Below are positions 49,915 through 59,876 of a stretch of DNA of 64,000 bases, in pieces. The notes beneath the pieces are model-generated. The model saw only the letters and a program-made list of their open reading frames with translations, made no database searches and was not told the DNA's origin. The stretch lies in assembly GCA_023151115.1 (NCBI GenBank), contig JAKLJP010000012.1, positions 124,001-188,000 on the forward strand, in the 5' to 3' direction. This stretch comes from Anaerolineae bacterium (GTDB taxonomy: Bacteria; Chloroflexota; Anaerolineae; 4572-78; J111). Every line of letters starts with the position of its first letter. Positions within the stretch are counted from its first letter, which is position 1. The position numbers were made by a program, and so were the translations under genes.

Positions 49915-51256
49915 TTTTTAACGGTGCGCCGAGGCGGGCGATCTTGGCGCGGTTCTCGATGACGTGCCGGGTGGCGTTGACAGTATCTACGACCAGTTTC
50001 GACTCGTTGACGACCCATTTGTAATCAATGTCCCGATGCCCGGTGACAATAACCGTACAATCGGCCTGATTTAAACTGGCCGCAGTTAAGGGTACATTGG
50101 CCAGAGAAAGTTTATCCTTGAGTACAATATCGCCGCCAATTTTGAACTGCGGGACATAGGGATCGTGATAGGAGACGTTGGCGCCCTCGCGGATGAGCAG
50201 TTCGATGACGCGCTCGGCGGGGGAGTTGCGGGCGTCGTCAATGTTGGGTTTAAAGGCCACGCCGAGAATGAGCACGTTGGCGCCGCGCAAGCTTTTGCCG
50301 CCGCCATTCAAGACCCGCCCGACCAGTTCGACGGTGTGATAGGGCATATCGCCGTTGACTTCGGCAGCCAGCTCGATGAAGCGGGTGTAAAAATCGTACT
50401 CCCTGGCTTTCCAGGAAAGGTAGTAGGGGTCAACCGGGATACAGTGACCGCCGACGCCGGGGCTGGGGTAGAAAGGCATAAAGCCAAAGGGTTTGGTTTT
50501 GGCCGCCTCGATCACCTCCCAAAAGTCAATCCCCATTCTTTCAGATAAAACAGCCAACTCGTTGACCAAAGCAATGTTAACGCTGCGAAAGATGTTCTCC
50601 AGCAGTTTGGTCATCTCGGCGGCGCGGGGGGTGGAAACGTAATGGATTTGGGGGGTCAGGCGGGCCAGTAATTCGCCGGCCAGGCTGGCCGATTCCGGAT
50701 TGATACCGCCGACGACTTTGGGCGTATTTTCGACGGTGTAATCGGCGCGGCCGGGGTCAATCCGCTCCGGTGAGAAGGCCAGAAAGAAATCCTGCCCGGC
50801 TATCAAGCCGCTTTCTTCGAGGATGGGCTGGACAACTTCTTCGGTGGTGCCGGGATAGGTAGTGCTTTGCAGCACGACCAGTTGACCGGCCCGCAAGCGG
50901 GGAGCGATGCCCGCCGCTGCCTGGCGCACAAAGGTCAGGTCGGGCGCTTTCATCGAGTCGAAGGGGGTGGGGACGCAGATAAAAATGATGTCACGCTCAC
51001 GCAGCGTATCGTAGTCGGTGGTGGCGCTGAGGGCAGCCGTATTGACTAAATCGGCCACGTCGGCGGCAGGCACATCGGGGATGTAGCTGCCGCCAGCCTT
51101 AATGGAGTCAACTTTAGCTGTGCTGGCGTCGAGGCCGGTGACGCGATAGCCGCATTTAGCCAGCCCGGTGGCCAGGGGCAAGCCCACGTAGCCCAGGCCA
51201 ATCACCGCCACCTGAGCGGATTTTTCTTTAATTTTGGTCAGGAGTTGGTTGTACAT
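49907..51256 (-). CDS. UDP-N-acetyl-sugar 6-dehydrogenase (WbpA/WecC-like)
   Basis: 449 residues from the ATG at 51256; an earlier in-frame ATG lies inside a hairpin and was not used. AVIGLGYVGLPLA is the NAD site. QSTTYPGTTEEVV, FAFSPERIDPG-like FLAFSPERIDPG and the catalytic cysteine in SPGVGGHCIPVDPYY follow. It oxidises the C6 hydroxyl of a UDP-HexNAc to a uronic acid. Similarity of style is closest to WbpA (UDP-GlcNAc 6-dehydrogenase). With the WbpB-, WbpD- and WecB-like genes it fits a di-N-acetylated uronic acid pathway. The stop codon lies in a 7-bp array. Confidence 0.88.
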   Translation of the reverse strand: MYNQLLTKIKEKSAQVAVIGLGYVGLPLATGLAKCGYRVTGLDASTAKVDSIKAGGSYIPDVPAADVADLVNTAALSATTDYDTLRERDIIFICVPTPFDSMKAPDLTFVRQAAAGIAPRLRAGQLVVLQSTTYPGTTEEVVQPILEESGLIAGQDFFLAFSPERIDPGRADYTVENTPKVVGGINPESASLAGELLARLTPQIHYVSTPRAAEMTKLLENIFRSVNIALVNELAVLSERMGIDFWEVIEAAKTKPFGFMPFYPSPGVGGHCIPVDPYYLSWKAREYDFYTRFIELAAEVNGDMPYHTVELVGRVLNGGGKSLRGANVLILGVAFKPNIDDARNSPAERVIELLIREGANVSYHDPYVPQFKIGGDIVLKDKLSLANVPLTAASLNQADCTVIVTGHRDIDYKWVVNESKLVVDTVNATRHVIENRAKIARLGAPLKME

Positions 51257-51302
51257 AGGGGAATTTCTCTCTAAAGTTTCGGGTGTGGTTTTAGTTGAAA
51301 GC

Positions 51303-51327
51303 GGGGCCAAAGCAAGCTTTGGACTCC
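51303..51327. repeat. 5'-UTR hairpin repeat, copy 3
   Basis: On the minus strand GGAGTCCAAAGC, a TT loop and GCTTTGGCCCC. It is a diverged form of the hairpins at 1709 and 24165 and again lies upstream of a gene start (51256, minus strand). Confidence 0.55.
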
Positions 51328-51334
51328 ACCTTTT

Positions 51335-54300
51335 TTATCCGGCGTTAGCCAGACGATTTTCGATGTCGCTGATAAACTGCTCCCAATTGGTCGCCTCGGA
51401 CTCAGGGGCCACCGTTTGAGCCTGTTTAGCCGCGTTGAGCGCCTCTTGCCACTGTTCCTTTTGCTGGTACAGGATAGCCAGATTTTTCAAGCTGTCGTAA
51501 TCATTGGGTTTTTGCTGTAAAACCAGTTGATTGGCCTGGATCGCTTCATCCAGGCGGCCCTGCTGGGCATAAATATAGGCCAGGGCGCTATTGGCTTCAA
51601 CATCGCCGGGGTTGGTTTGTAAGATGCGTTGATAATACGGCAGTGCCACATCGAATTGCTTTAGGGCCAGATTAATATTAGCTAACTCGCGGAGCGTGCG
51701 ATCAGACTCATCGCCCATGGCTACGGCTTGCTTAAGATAAGAGGCGGCTTGTTCGGGCTTGCCCTGTAGATTGTAAACGTGCCCAATCGCCCAGAGAAGG
51801 GTAGGGTCGGTAGGGCGCTCTTTGGCTGCCTGCTGGAGGGCGGCGATCAAGTTTTCGGTTTTGCCGGCTGAAATATAGAAACTAAAGCGTTGATCTGCAA
51901 ATTGGTCAAACAGCTCGTTACCCAGTTTGGCGGCCTGGCTGTGGGCCTTGAAGGCTTCGTCAATATTTTGCATAGCGGCATAGGCGTCGCCCAGCAGAAC
52001 CCAGGTGGGTGGATATTTGGGGTCAATCGAAACCGACTTTTGCAGGCGTTCCACCGCTTTAGGGTAATCGGCTAAAATATAGTAAGTTTGGGCCCACAGG
52101 TTGTGGTAAATCACGTTGGAGGGGGCCAGAATCGTCGCTTTTTCAAAGAAACTCAACGCATCCTGAAAGCGATTGCGGTCGAAAACCTGGCCCAGGGTGA
52201 AATAATAACGGCCCATATTGCCCGTATTGTCAGGGTTGTAGGGGTTGATACGGCGGGCTTCCAGGGCAATTCGCTCGCCTTCTTGCCAGGCGTTGGCCCG
52301 CTGCGCTTCGTCAATCCGGCTGTCCTGGGCCATCAACTGGTAATCCAGGGCTAACATGAGGTAGTAGAAATCTTCGTCGCTGTCAATGGAGCGGCCTTTT
52401 TCGTGCAGGGCAATGGCCTCGTTCCATTGGCCGCCGCCGCGGAAACGCTCGCCTTCTTTCAGATAAATATCGGCCTTAACCACATCCACATTTTTGAACC
52501 AAATAACGACGAAGGCAGCCACTACCAGGGGCGGATAGAGCCACCAATTTTCGGAGCGCCAAAAGGGCAGCCGTTTGGTTTGGCCCCAGGATAAAATAAT
52601 GGTAAAAAGAATCATCAACAAGAACAGAAAAACATAAAACAAGACCAAACCGTTGGTGAGAACTTCCGCCGCCCTGAGCACGTCGGCTATACTGGCTACA
52701 TTGATACGCTGCCCAAATTGAATTTGGTGGGCCAGGGTGTAGAAGAAAAAGTAACTCAAGGAAATAACCGCATACAGGGTCGCGGCTCTAAGCCAGCTCA
52801 TGGGGTTTTCACTTTGAGCGCGCCGCACGGCCAAATCCGAGAGGGCAATGGCTAAACCGACCAGCCAGGTAATGACCAGCATCCACAGCAGGCTCAGACT
52901 ATCTTGATCGCTGGTAAATTGAAATTGGGGGGTAAAAAAGTCGAAAGCCAGGATCATTAAAATAATGGCCATGACCAATCCCTGACCGCCCACCCAGGTA
53001 TCCAGTGCTTCACCACGGCTCAGGGCTTCACGGCCCCGGCTTTGGTAGGTATTTCCAACGGTAGCCCTTTTGTTAAGCGCCGCTTTGCGCGCTCGGTTTT
53101 TACGCTGCCGCCGGGTTTCAAAGGCCGGTTCTACGGTAGTGGCTTCAACAGGAGTGGGTTCTGGCTCTTTCGCCTCCTCGCTGCTGCGCTGCGCCGCTTC
53201 AGCCGCGCTTATTTGGGCTAAAGCGGCCAGCAAGCCGGCATAGACCCAAAAGTAGGTGTAGGTGGCGGCAATAGAGAAAACAAAGTGGACTTCGATAAAG
53301 TGGCCGATTAACGCCCCCAAAAGGCCAATCAAAAGCAGGGAATAATCCGGGAGTTGAGACTGGTTCAGTGAAATCTCGGGCCGCGAAACGATCCCCTGCC
53401 ACAGCAGATGAATGACCACTCCCGCGACCAGTCCAAACGGCAAGCCCAGAGGAACAAAGGTCAACCCTCCATCGGCCAGGTAAGCGATGGCGGCTCCCGC
53501 CAGGCCGCTGCCTGTGAGGAGAATGATTAAGCGGCGTTTGGCTGCCCGGTCAGGCGTCCAGCCCAGCCAGTTGAGAGCATAGTAAAACAGGCTGACCATA
53601 AGAAAGTAGAAAGCCAAAAACCCCAAGACGCCGGTGATCACCAGGCTGTCCATGGTTTCGTTGTGGGAGCGGTCGGCGGAACTGCCCCGATTTTCCACGT
53701 AGGCCAGTTCGGTGGGGTAAACATAGGCAAAAGCATTGAACATGGACTCCGGCCCATAGCCGACCAGGGGCCTGATGGCGTTAAATCTATCGGGCGGAGC
53801 GACATCGTCGCCGGGAATTCCCAGCGGGGGATGCGGCGCAACCAACTGCATGGCGGCATCCCAGATGAGCACACGGACCTTGCCGGTGCCTTCGGTTTCA
53901 ATCACATTGCTCAGGCGGTCAATATAGGGCAGGCCGCGAATAGGCTCAAGATAGGGATCCAGGCCTGTCCCGCGAATATTCAAGGCGACGACAAAGGCGA
54001 TAGCCAAGACCGCCAGGCCAAACCAACTGAGCCAGAGCCAGCGCCAGCCGGTATCGCTGGCCGCCATAAAAATATAAAACCCCAAAAAACCGAGCATGCC
54101 GCCAATAGCCGCGCCTAACAGAGGCACTATCTCTGCTTGATAATTAAGGCCGGTTAGCAGGTTTTGCAAAACCAAGCCAATCAAAAATCCCAAGCCACCT
54201 CCCGCTGCTGCTGCAAACCCTAAAGGGCCTAACATGCCCAGCCCCAGGCCAATTTCTTTCAAGGATAAACGGCTGTGTTGAGGATGGTGCTGGCGCAATA

Positions 54301-55102
54301 ACAGGAGAAGCAGCAGACCCATGACAAAAGTAGCTCCCAGGATACCAAGCATCGGGCCACGGCTCTGGCTGAAAACAATGGTGATAATTTGAATCGCCAG
54401 GGCAAAAATATAAACTGCGGCCAGAACGGTGTGCCCCCAGGAAGCTTGTTCTTCTTTGATGATTGCCGTCATGGACTCGATGAGGCGAATCAAAGTGAGG
54501 GGAATGACCATAATCAGATAAGAAGCGACAAAGATGGCGTTGCCCATATTGGCGGCAACTCGTGAGGTTACATCACCGGCCCAGGGCAGGGGGTCCAGGC
54601 CATAGCGTTGAACAATTCCGTACAGGCTAACCGGGATACTGGCAATGATGATGGTGGTAACTAACCGATCGGCTTGCTGGCGAGTGCGAAGATTACCAGC
54701 TATTAAGGCAAATACAACAATGTAGGTTAAAGCCGAATAAGTTCCCTGCATTCGTTGGTAAGAACCCCATAAACTCACCACGGGTGAAATAGAAAAGATA
54801 GTGCTAATGATATAGGCCAGGACCAATAAAGAGGTTGGCAGGAAAAGTGGAATTTTAAGCCAGTGTCTAATGCGCTCCCATAAAGGTATAGCCGCGCCGT
54901 TGCCCTCACCCGCGCCCTGTTCAATCACCATTACAATCCAGGCTAACATCATAATCGCCACAATTGAACGTAGCAGAGTTATCTTATCGGGCTCAAATGT
55001 TCGGGCGGAATAGATATTAAAATAAAGGGGAACGGCAATGGCAGCAGCTAACCAGCCAGCTTCCATGATTTTAGCACAAAAAAAAGATAGTTTGGTTTGC
55101 AT
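51335..55102 (-). CDS. O-antigen ligase-type membrane protein with TPR domain
   Basis: 1255 residues. At least ten membrane segments occur in the first 640 residues and more near 690-860. The periplasmic loop with GYGPESMFNAFAYVYPTELAYVENRGSSADRSHNETMDSLVITG (about 445-488) is the Wzy/WaaL ligase signature region. Residues about 880-1250 form at least eight TPR units (DALSFFEKATILAPSNVIYHNLW, AVERLQKSVSIDPKYPPTWVLLGDAY). It probably links or polymerises the polysaccharide made by this cluster, with the TPRs recruiting partners. A charged stretch with an RRQRKNRARKAALNKR motif separates membrane blocks. Confidence 0.85.
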   Translation of the reverse strand: MQTKLSFFCAKIMEAGWLAAAIAVPLYFNIYSARTFEPDKITLLRSIVAIMMLAWIVMVIEQGAGEGNGAAIPLWERIRHWLKIPLFLPTSLLVLAYIISTIFSISPVVSLWGSYQRMQGTYSALTYIVVFALIAGNLRTRQQADRLVTTIIIASIPVSLYGIVQRYGLDPLPWAGDVTSRVAANMGNAIFVASYLIMVIPLTLIRLIESMTAIIKEEQASWGHTVLAAVYIFALAIQIITIVFSQSRGPMLGILGATFVMGLLLLLLLRQHHPQHSRLSLKEIGLGLGMLGPLGFAAAAGGGLGFLIGLVLQNLLTGLNYQAEIVPLLGAAIGGMLGFLGFYIFMAASDTGWRWLWLSWFGLAVLAIAFVVALNIRGTGLDPYLEPIRGLPYIDRLSNVIETEGTGKVRVLIWDAAMQLVAPHPPLGIPGDDVAPPDRFNAIRPLVGYGPESMFNAFAYVYPTELAYVENRGSSADRSHNETMDSLVITGVLGFLAFYFLMVSLFYYALNWLGWTPDRAAKRRLIILLTGSGLAGAAIAYLADGGLTFVPLGLPFGLVAGVVIHLLWQGIVSRPEISLNQSQLPDYSLLLIGLLGALIGHFIEVHFVFSIAATYTYFWVYAGLLAALAQISAAEAAQRSSEEAKEPEPTPVEATTVEPAFETRRQRKNRARKAALNKRATVGNTYQSRGREALSRGEALDTWVGGQGLVMAIILMILAFDFFTPQFQFTSDQDSLSLLWMLVITWLVGLAIALSDLAVRRAQSENPMSWLRAATLYAVISLSYFFFYTLAHQIQFGQRINVASIADVLRAAEVLTNGLVLFYVFLFLLMILFTIILSWGQTKRLPFWRSENWWLYPPLVVAAFVVIWFKNVDVVKADIYLKEGERFRGGGQWNEAIALHEKGRSIDSDEDFYYLMLALDYQLMAQDSRIDEAQRANAWQEGERIALEARRINPYNPDNTGNMGRYYFTLGQVFDRNRFQDALSFFEKATILAPSNVIYHNLWAQTYYILADYPKAVERLQKSVSIDPKYPPTWVLLGDAYAAMQNIDEAFKAHSQAAKLGNELFDQFADQRFSFYISAGKTENLIAALQQAAKERPTDPTLLWAIGHVYNLQGKPEQAASYLKQAVAMGDESDRTLRELANINLALKQFDVALPYYQRILQTNPGDVEANSALAYIYAQQGRLDEAIQANQLVLQQKPNDYDSLKNLAILYQQKEQWQEALNAAKQAQTVAPESEATNWEQFISDIENRLANAG

Positions 55103-55104
55103 CT

Positions 55105-55731
55105 TTATTCCTCAATAGTCGCCGGTAAGGGGGTATTTTCCGGCCAGTCCACACAGCGCAAAATATCAGGGCCAATTTCTTCATAGCGCCAGCCGCTCTC
55201 CGGGCAAATCAGATAACCGGCCTGATTACGCTCTTTGAGCCGATGGCCGTGCCGGCTCATCCAGCCTTTGTGGATGGCTGGCACACCTACCATAAGCGCA
55301 TAATCTGGCACATCAGACCGAACAACCGCCCCGGCCCCAATAAAGGCATATTGCCCAATCTTTACCCCACAAACAATGGTGGCATTGGCGCCAATGGTAG
55401 CTCCACGCCGCACCAATGTTCTTTGATAGCGGCTATGACGGACAATTTGTGAGCGAGGATTAGTGACATTGGTAAAAACACACGAGGGACCACAGAAAAC
55501 ATCATCCTCCAATTCAACGCCGGTATAGAGAGAGACATTATTCTGAATTTTAACATTGTTACCAATGATGACATGATTTGCAACAAATACATTTTGCCCC
55601 AAATTGCACCGTTCACCAACAGTAGCATGGGCCATAATATGAGAGAAGTGCCAGATTTTGGTTCCACGGCCAATTTTGCAAGGTTCATCTATACAGGCAC
55701 TGGGATGAGCATAGAAAGATCGGTCAGTCAT
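55105..55731 (-). CDS. Left-handed beta-helix acyltransferase (WbpD-like)
   Basis: 208 residues built of hexapeptide repeats ([50 protein letters not shown]). The catalytic-type His and the [16 protein letters not shown] loop are typical of sugar N-acetyltransferases such as WbpD. It should N-acetylate the 3-amino group of a UDP-uronic acid. The C-terminal 30 residues ([11 protein letters not shown]) are an extra tail with a lone CPE..W motif. It overlaps the oxidoreductase gene as ATGA. Confidence 0.85.
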   Translation of the reverse strand: MTDRSFYAHPSACIDEPCKIGRGTKIWHFSHIMAHATVGERCNLGQNVFVANHVIIGNNVKIQNNVSLYTGVELEDDVFCGPSCVFTNVTNPRSQIVRHSRYQRTLVRRGATIGANATIVCGVKIGQYAFIGAGAVVRSDVPDYALMVGVPAIHKGWMSRHGHRLKERNQAGYLICPESGWRYEEIGPDILRCVDWPENTPLPATIEE

Positions 55732-56747
55732 ATCCAGCTATCTTCATCTGGTATTTCCAGGGGTAAGGTGACTGGCTCACCATTCATTACCAAAGAACGT
55801 TGAGCGGCTTGTAATACTTTAAGTACCCGCTGGCCGCTGGCCCCATCGGTAATAGGAGGGCGGCGGGTAGTAATTGCTTCTAAAAATGCCTGGCACTCTA
55901 ACCGTAATGGTTCATCTTGAGCAAAGGGCACATCTTCTCCCTGCCCCTTAATGGGGACGGGTTGACCTTCTTGAATCTCAACCCGTTGATCGTGTAAGGT
56001 TAACCGTTTGGCTACATCATCAAAAGTAGCCATTTTTTCAGAGCCGATAACGACCATGCGTTGTTCCTTAAATGGATGCAGCCAGGAAACGTGAATATGG
56101 GCACGGACGCCGTTATCAAAAAGTAAGTGGGTTACAGTTACATCGGCAATATTAGGTTGGATGTAGCTGCCCCCACAGGCAATAACTTGAAAAGGCAAGT
56201 TACCCATTAGCCGCAGAATCACGGCTACATCATGAGGGGCAAAACTCCACAAAATATTCTCTTCGCGCCGTATTTTTCCCAGGCTTAGGCGATTAGAATA
56301 AATATAGCGGACTTTGCCCAGTTGACCCTTTTGTACTAAAGTTAGTAATTTTACTATAGCCGGATGATATTCCAACACATGGCCTACCATTAAAATGCGG
56401 CCTCGCTCTTTAGCCAGGCGGAGTAAATGACTGCCCTCAGCATAGGTTAGCGCCAAAGGCTTTTCTACAAACACATCTCTCCCAGCCATTAAAGCCTGTC
56501 TGGCTAAATCATAATGGGTTTCTGCGGGGGTGGCTATCACTACCCCTGCTACCTCAGCGGCCAGGGTCCGTTGCACATCCGCCACAATAGCCGCCTGCGG
56601 TGATAGAGCGGCAGCCGTAGCGCGGCCAGCAGGGGTTAAGTCACAGACCAGCTTGAGGGCATTGAGTTGGTTAAAGTTACGTACCAGGTTTTTACCCCAA
56701 TAGCCGCAGCCAATTACGGCCACACTTGCCACATCACTTGCTGCCAT
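55728..56747 (-). CDS. Gfo/Idh/MocA-family oxidoreductase (WbpB-like)
   Basis: 339 residues. [20 protein letters not shown] is the NAD(P) fold and [15 protein letters not shown] holds the catalytic EKP motif. [20 protein letters not shown] contributes the later active-site HD. This subgroup is regularly encoded beside WbpD-type acyltransferases and makes the 3-keto sugar intermediate, as WbpB does. No WbpE-type aminotransferase is in the window. The start overlaps the glycosyltransferase gene by 14 bp. Confidence 0.88.
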   Translation of the reverse strand: MAASDVASVAVIGCGYWGKNLVRNFNQLNALKLVCDLTPAGRATAAALSPQAAIVADVQRTLAAEVAGVVIATPAETHYDLARQALMAGRDVFVEKPLALTYAEGSHLLRLAKERGRILMVGHVLEYHPAIVKLLTLVQKGQLGKVRYIYSNRLSLGKIRREENILWSFAPHDVAVILRLMGNLPFQVIACGGSYIQPNIADVTVTHLLFDNGVRAHIHVSWLHPFKEQRMVVIGSEKMATFDDVAKRLTLHDQRVEIQEGQPVPIKGQGEDVPFAQDEPLRLECQAFLEAITTRRPPITDGASGQRVLKVLQAAQRSLVMNGEPVTLPLEIPDEDSWI

Positions 56748-57972
56748 TAACTACCTCTTTAAGCAATTGTTCCAGCTCTTCCGCCAGTTGTTGGCGTGAA
56801 TAGTGCAATTCTACAAAATTACGGCCATTTTGTCCATAAACAGCACATAAGTCAGGGTTGTTATAGAGGGTCAACACTGTTTCAGCAAGTTGTTGAGGAT
56901 TTTCCGGCTCTACTACCAGGCCCGCCCCGGCTCTTTGTACTAAATCGGCCGGCTCACCTTCATCGGCCAAAATAACGGGCCGGGCGCAGGCCATATAGGA
57001 AAACATTTTAACCGGCAAAGCGCCCCGCGAAAGGGGATTTTTGCGGCCCAGGGATAAGCCTACATTGGCCATATTAATAAAGCCTGGTAGCTCTTTCTCT
57101 GGCTGCAAAGGCAAAAAGAGCATATTGGGTAGACCCAATTCACGGGTTCGGGCCTGCATGGCAGCTTTTCTAACCCCATCGCCCACAAAAAGAAAAAGAA
57201 TATCTTCTTGCGTTCTCAATAAGTGGGCCGTTTCAACAGCTGTATCAACTCCGTGCATTAAACCGTGTAACCCGGTAAAGATGAGCACAAATTGGTCCGG
57301 GCTGATGCCCAGTGCTTTTCTCAACTCTTGATTAATGGGCGCTGGCGTATATAGCTCGGTATTAGCGCCATTGGGAATAAGATATATTTTATCTTCGGGG
57401 TAACCGCGTTCAAGCAGGCGCTTTTTAATAGAATTGACCACGGTGACAATATAGCGAGCACGCTGGTAGCACATTTTTTCGAGCAGCTCCGATAAGGCAA
57501 TGGCTGGCTTGTTGGTCAACTCGCCCAATATAATAGCCGACTCCGGCCACAAGTCGCGCACTTCAAAAACCAGCGGGGTACGCCGTAAATAACTTAACAC
57601 CCACGCTGCCCCGCCTACAAACAAAGGCGGCGAACTGGCATAAATAACGTCGTAGCGCCTCCTAGCCATTAACAAGCCGGCTAAAATTGCCGCAATCATA
57701 AATGATAAATATAAAGCCATGCGGGTATAAAAAGTTTTACGAGGTGATGTTTGAACCCACACCCGAATCACGTCAATGCCATCCAGGTTAACCCGCTCAT
57801 AGAGTTTGCCGCGATACTCTGCGGGCACAACGCCGGTGGGGTGATTGGGAATCTCTGCAATCATAGTCACTTGATGGCCCCGGTTAACCAAATAGCGAGC
57901 CATTTCATAGGCTCTAGTTTGGGTTGCGCCTACTTCTGGCGGAAAATATTGGGATAGATATAGAATTCGCAT
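56734..57972 (-). CDS. GT4-family glycosyltransferase (WbuB-like)
   Basis: 412 residues. The N-terminal half starts ILYLSQYFPPEVGATQTRAYEMARYL, has a membrane-associated stretch near 85-105 (LYLSFMIAAILAGLLMA) and FEVRDLWPESAI. The C-terminal half has the GT-B donor site (LIPNGANTELY, FTGLHGLMHGVD). This layout is typical of WbuB-type aminosugar transferases in O-antigen clusters. The donor is not determinable. Confidence 0.88.
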   Translation of the reverse strand: MRILYLSQYFPPEVGATQTRAYEMARYLVNRGHQVTMIAEIPNHPTGVVPAEYRGKLYERVNLDGIDVIRVWVQTSPRKTFYTRMALYLSFMIAAILAGLLMARRRYDVIYASSPPLFVGGAAWVLSYLRRTPLVFEVRDLWPESAIILGELTNKPAIALSELLEKMCYQRARYIVTVVNSIKKRLLERGYPEDKIYLIPNGANTELYTPAPINQELRKALGISPDQFVLIFTGLHGLMHGVDTAVETAHLLRTQEDILFLFVGDGVRKAAMQARTRELGLPNMLFLPLQPEKELPGFINMANVGLSLGRKNPLSRGALPVKMFSYMACARPVILADEGEPADLVQRAGAGLVVEPENPQQLAETVLTLYNNPDLCAVYGQNGRNFVELHYSRQQLAEELEQLLKEVVNGSK

Positions 57973-57982
57973 AGGTTTATTT

Positions 57983-59857
57983 TTAGTTCAAGACAAATTG
58001 CTTGGCCCAGCGTTCCAAAATAAAGAAGCGAAAGAAGAATTCGCTGGATAGCAGCGGACGTTGACCTCTGGCGAAAGCTTCAAATTCACTTTGAAGGTCC
58101 GGTAGTTTGACAAATTGGGGCAAAAATTGGGCATGTTGATAGGTTTGATGTACCTCATTGCTAAGGGTATGACGAAACCAACCATCTTCTGGCGTGGCAA
58201 AACCCAATTTATCTTTCCGTTTTAGAATTGGCTCAGGTACTTTACCCTGTGCCCCCCGACGCAGGCAATATTTGGTCCAGCCATCCCGCAGTTTCAAGTT
58301 GAGGGGCAAGCCAGCCACAAATTCCACCAGACGGTGATCTAAAAAAGGCACTCGCGCTTCACGGGCAAATGCCATTGAATTTTTGTCCTCGTACCGAAGT
58401 AAAACGGGCAGACTAAAGTTGGTCATATCGGCTTTGATGCGGCCCCCCAAGGTGTTTGAGATACCCAAATTCAGGAGCGTCTGACCAAATTGAGCGCTAA
58501 ATGAGGGCTGCAATACCTGACGGGCCGCAGCCACTGAACCCCATTGCCGTCCTTGAAAATACCGCAATCCGCGCCGTACCTGCAACGTTTTCAAGACATC
58601 CCAGGAGCCAAAATGTTTGATCAATTCAATCAATCCTAAAATGGGGTGGCCGTTGCGCAACAGGCTCAGCCCATAAAATGTGTAAAATTTGCGATACCCC
58701 AAAAGCTGCTCATCGGCCCCCTGGCCATCTAATAAAACGGTAACGCCCTGCTCGCGGGCCAAGCGCATCACTGTCCACTGGGCGTAAATGCTGGTACCGG
58801 CAAACGGCTCTTCCTGATGCCAGATAAGCCGGGGCAATTCGGCCTGAAAATTCTGGGGTTGTGGAAAAACCTTATGGGAGAGGGCCTGGCTCCACTGCGC
58901 TACCCGGTCAATATAAGGCTGTTCATCAAAGGCTTTATTGGCATAGCAAGCGGAAAAGGTTTGCTGGCGCGGCCCAACCGAGGCCGCCGCTTGCTCTTGG
59001 ATAAGCCGGCTGATGACCGAGACCACCGCGGAGGAGTCCAGCCCCCCGCTCAGGCAGGAACCGACGGGCACATCGCTGATAAGGTGAGCGCGAACCGCCT
59101 CGGTAAACAGTTCGAAAAAAGCCTCTGACTGCTCGGCCACCTCTCGGTCTGAAAGCTGAGCCACCTCGTTGCTAACCTCAAAATCCCAATATTTGCGGAG
59201 TTGCTCCCGGCCGTTCGTGTCAACAACCAGCGAATGGGCAGGTGGCAACTTGTAAATGCCTTCAAAAAAAGTATCGTCAGTGTGGTCGAGCGCCCCGACG
59301 GTCAAAAAATCGTAGATCAAGCGCGGGTTCGGCTGGGGCGTCGAATCCAGGACGGCCAGGATAGCTTTTATTTCCGAAGCAAAAATGAGCCGTCGGTTAT
59401 CGCGGTAGAAGTAAAGCGGTTTGATGCCAAAGCGGTCCCGCGCCAGAAAGATCTGTTGTTTCTGTTCATCCCACAGGGCAAAGGCAAACATACCGTTAAA
59501 CCGGGCCAAACAGTCAGGGCCATCTTCCTGGTAGGCATGCAAAATTACCTCGGTGTCGCTGTGGGATTTGAAGTGGTGTCCCCGCGTTTCTAATTCGGCC
59601 CGAATGTCGCGATAGTTGTAAATTTCGCCGTTGTAGATCAGCCAGGTTGTCCCGTCCGGGCCAGGCATCGGCTGGTGGCCGCCGGGGGACAGGTCAATAA
59701 TCGCCAGCCGGCGGTGGCCCAGGCCAATCGGGCCGGCGGCGTAGAGGCCATCATCGTCAGGCCCGCGATGTTGGAGGCAGCCGGTCATTTTTTGAATCAG
59801 TTCACAGGAGACCGCGACTCCTTGATCAAAGCTTAAAACTCCGGTAATTCCGCACAT
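57983..59857 (-). CDS. asnB: Asparagine synthase-type amidotransferase
   Basis: 624 residues from the ATG that gives Met-Cys-Gly-Ile; the mature protein needs Cys at its N-terminus as the glutaminase nucleophile, so the longer frame (to 59926) was rejected. The glutaminase domain (1-200) has RGPDDDGLY and YNGEIYNY. The synthetase domain has the PP-loop VGSCLSGGLDSSAVVS and LLDGQGADEQLLGYRKF. In sugar clusters such enzymes can amidate uronic acids, which fits the WbpA-like dehydrogenase here, but asparagine synthesis is equally possible from sequence. Confidence 0.9.
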   Translation of the reverse strand: MCGITGVLSFDQGVAVSCELIQKMTGCLQHRGPDDDGLYAAGPIGLGHRRLAIIDLSPGGHQPMPGPDGTTWLIYNGEIYNYRDIRAELETRGHHFKSHSDTEVILHAYQEDGPDCLARFNGMFAFALWDEQKQQIFLARDRFGIKPLYFYRDNRRLIFASEIKAILAVLDSTPQPNPRLIYDFLTVGALDHTDDTFFEGIYKLPPAHSLVVDTNGREQLRKYWDFEVSNEVAQLSDREVAEQSEAFFELFTEAVRAHLISDVPVGSCLSGGLDSSAVVSVISRLIQEQAAASVGPRQQTFSACYANKAFDEQPYIDRVAQWSQALSHKVFPQPQNFQAELPRLIWHQEEPFAGTSIYAQWTVMRLAREQGVTVLLDGQGADEQLLGYRKFYTFYGLSLLRNGHPILGLIELIKHFGSWDVLKTLQVRRGLRYFQGRQWGSVAAARQVLQPSFSAQFGQTLLNLGISNTLGGRIKADMTNFSLPVLLRYEDKNSMAFAREARVPFLDHRLVEFVAGLPLNLKLRDGWTKYCLRRGAQGKVPEPILKRKDKLGFATPEDGWFRHTLSNEVHQTYQHAQFLPQFVKLPDLQSEFEAFARGQRPLLSSEFFFRFFILERWAKQFVLN

Positions 59858-59876
59858 TTTCTTTTTCCAAATAAAG

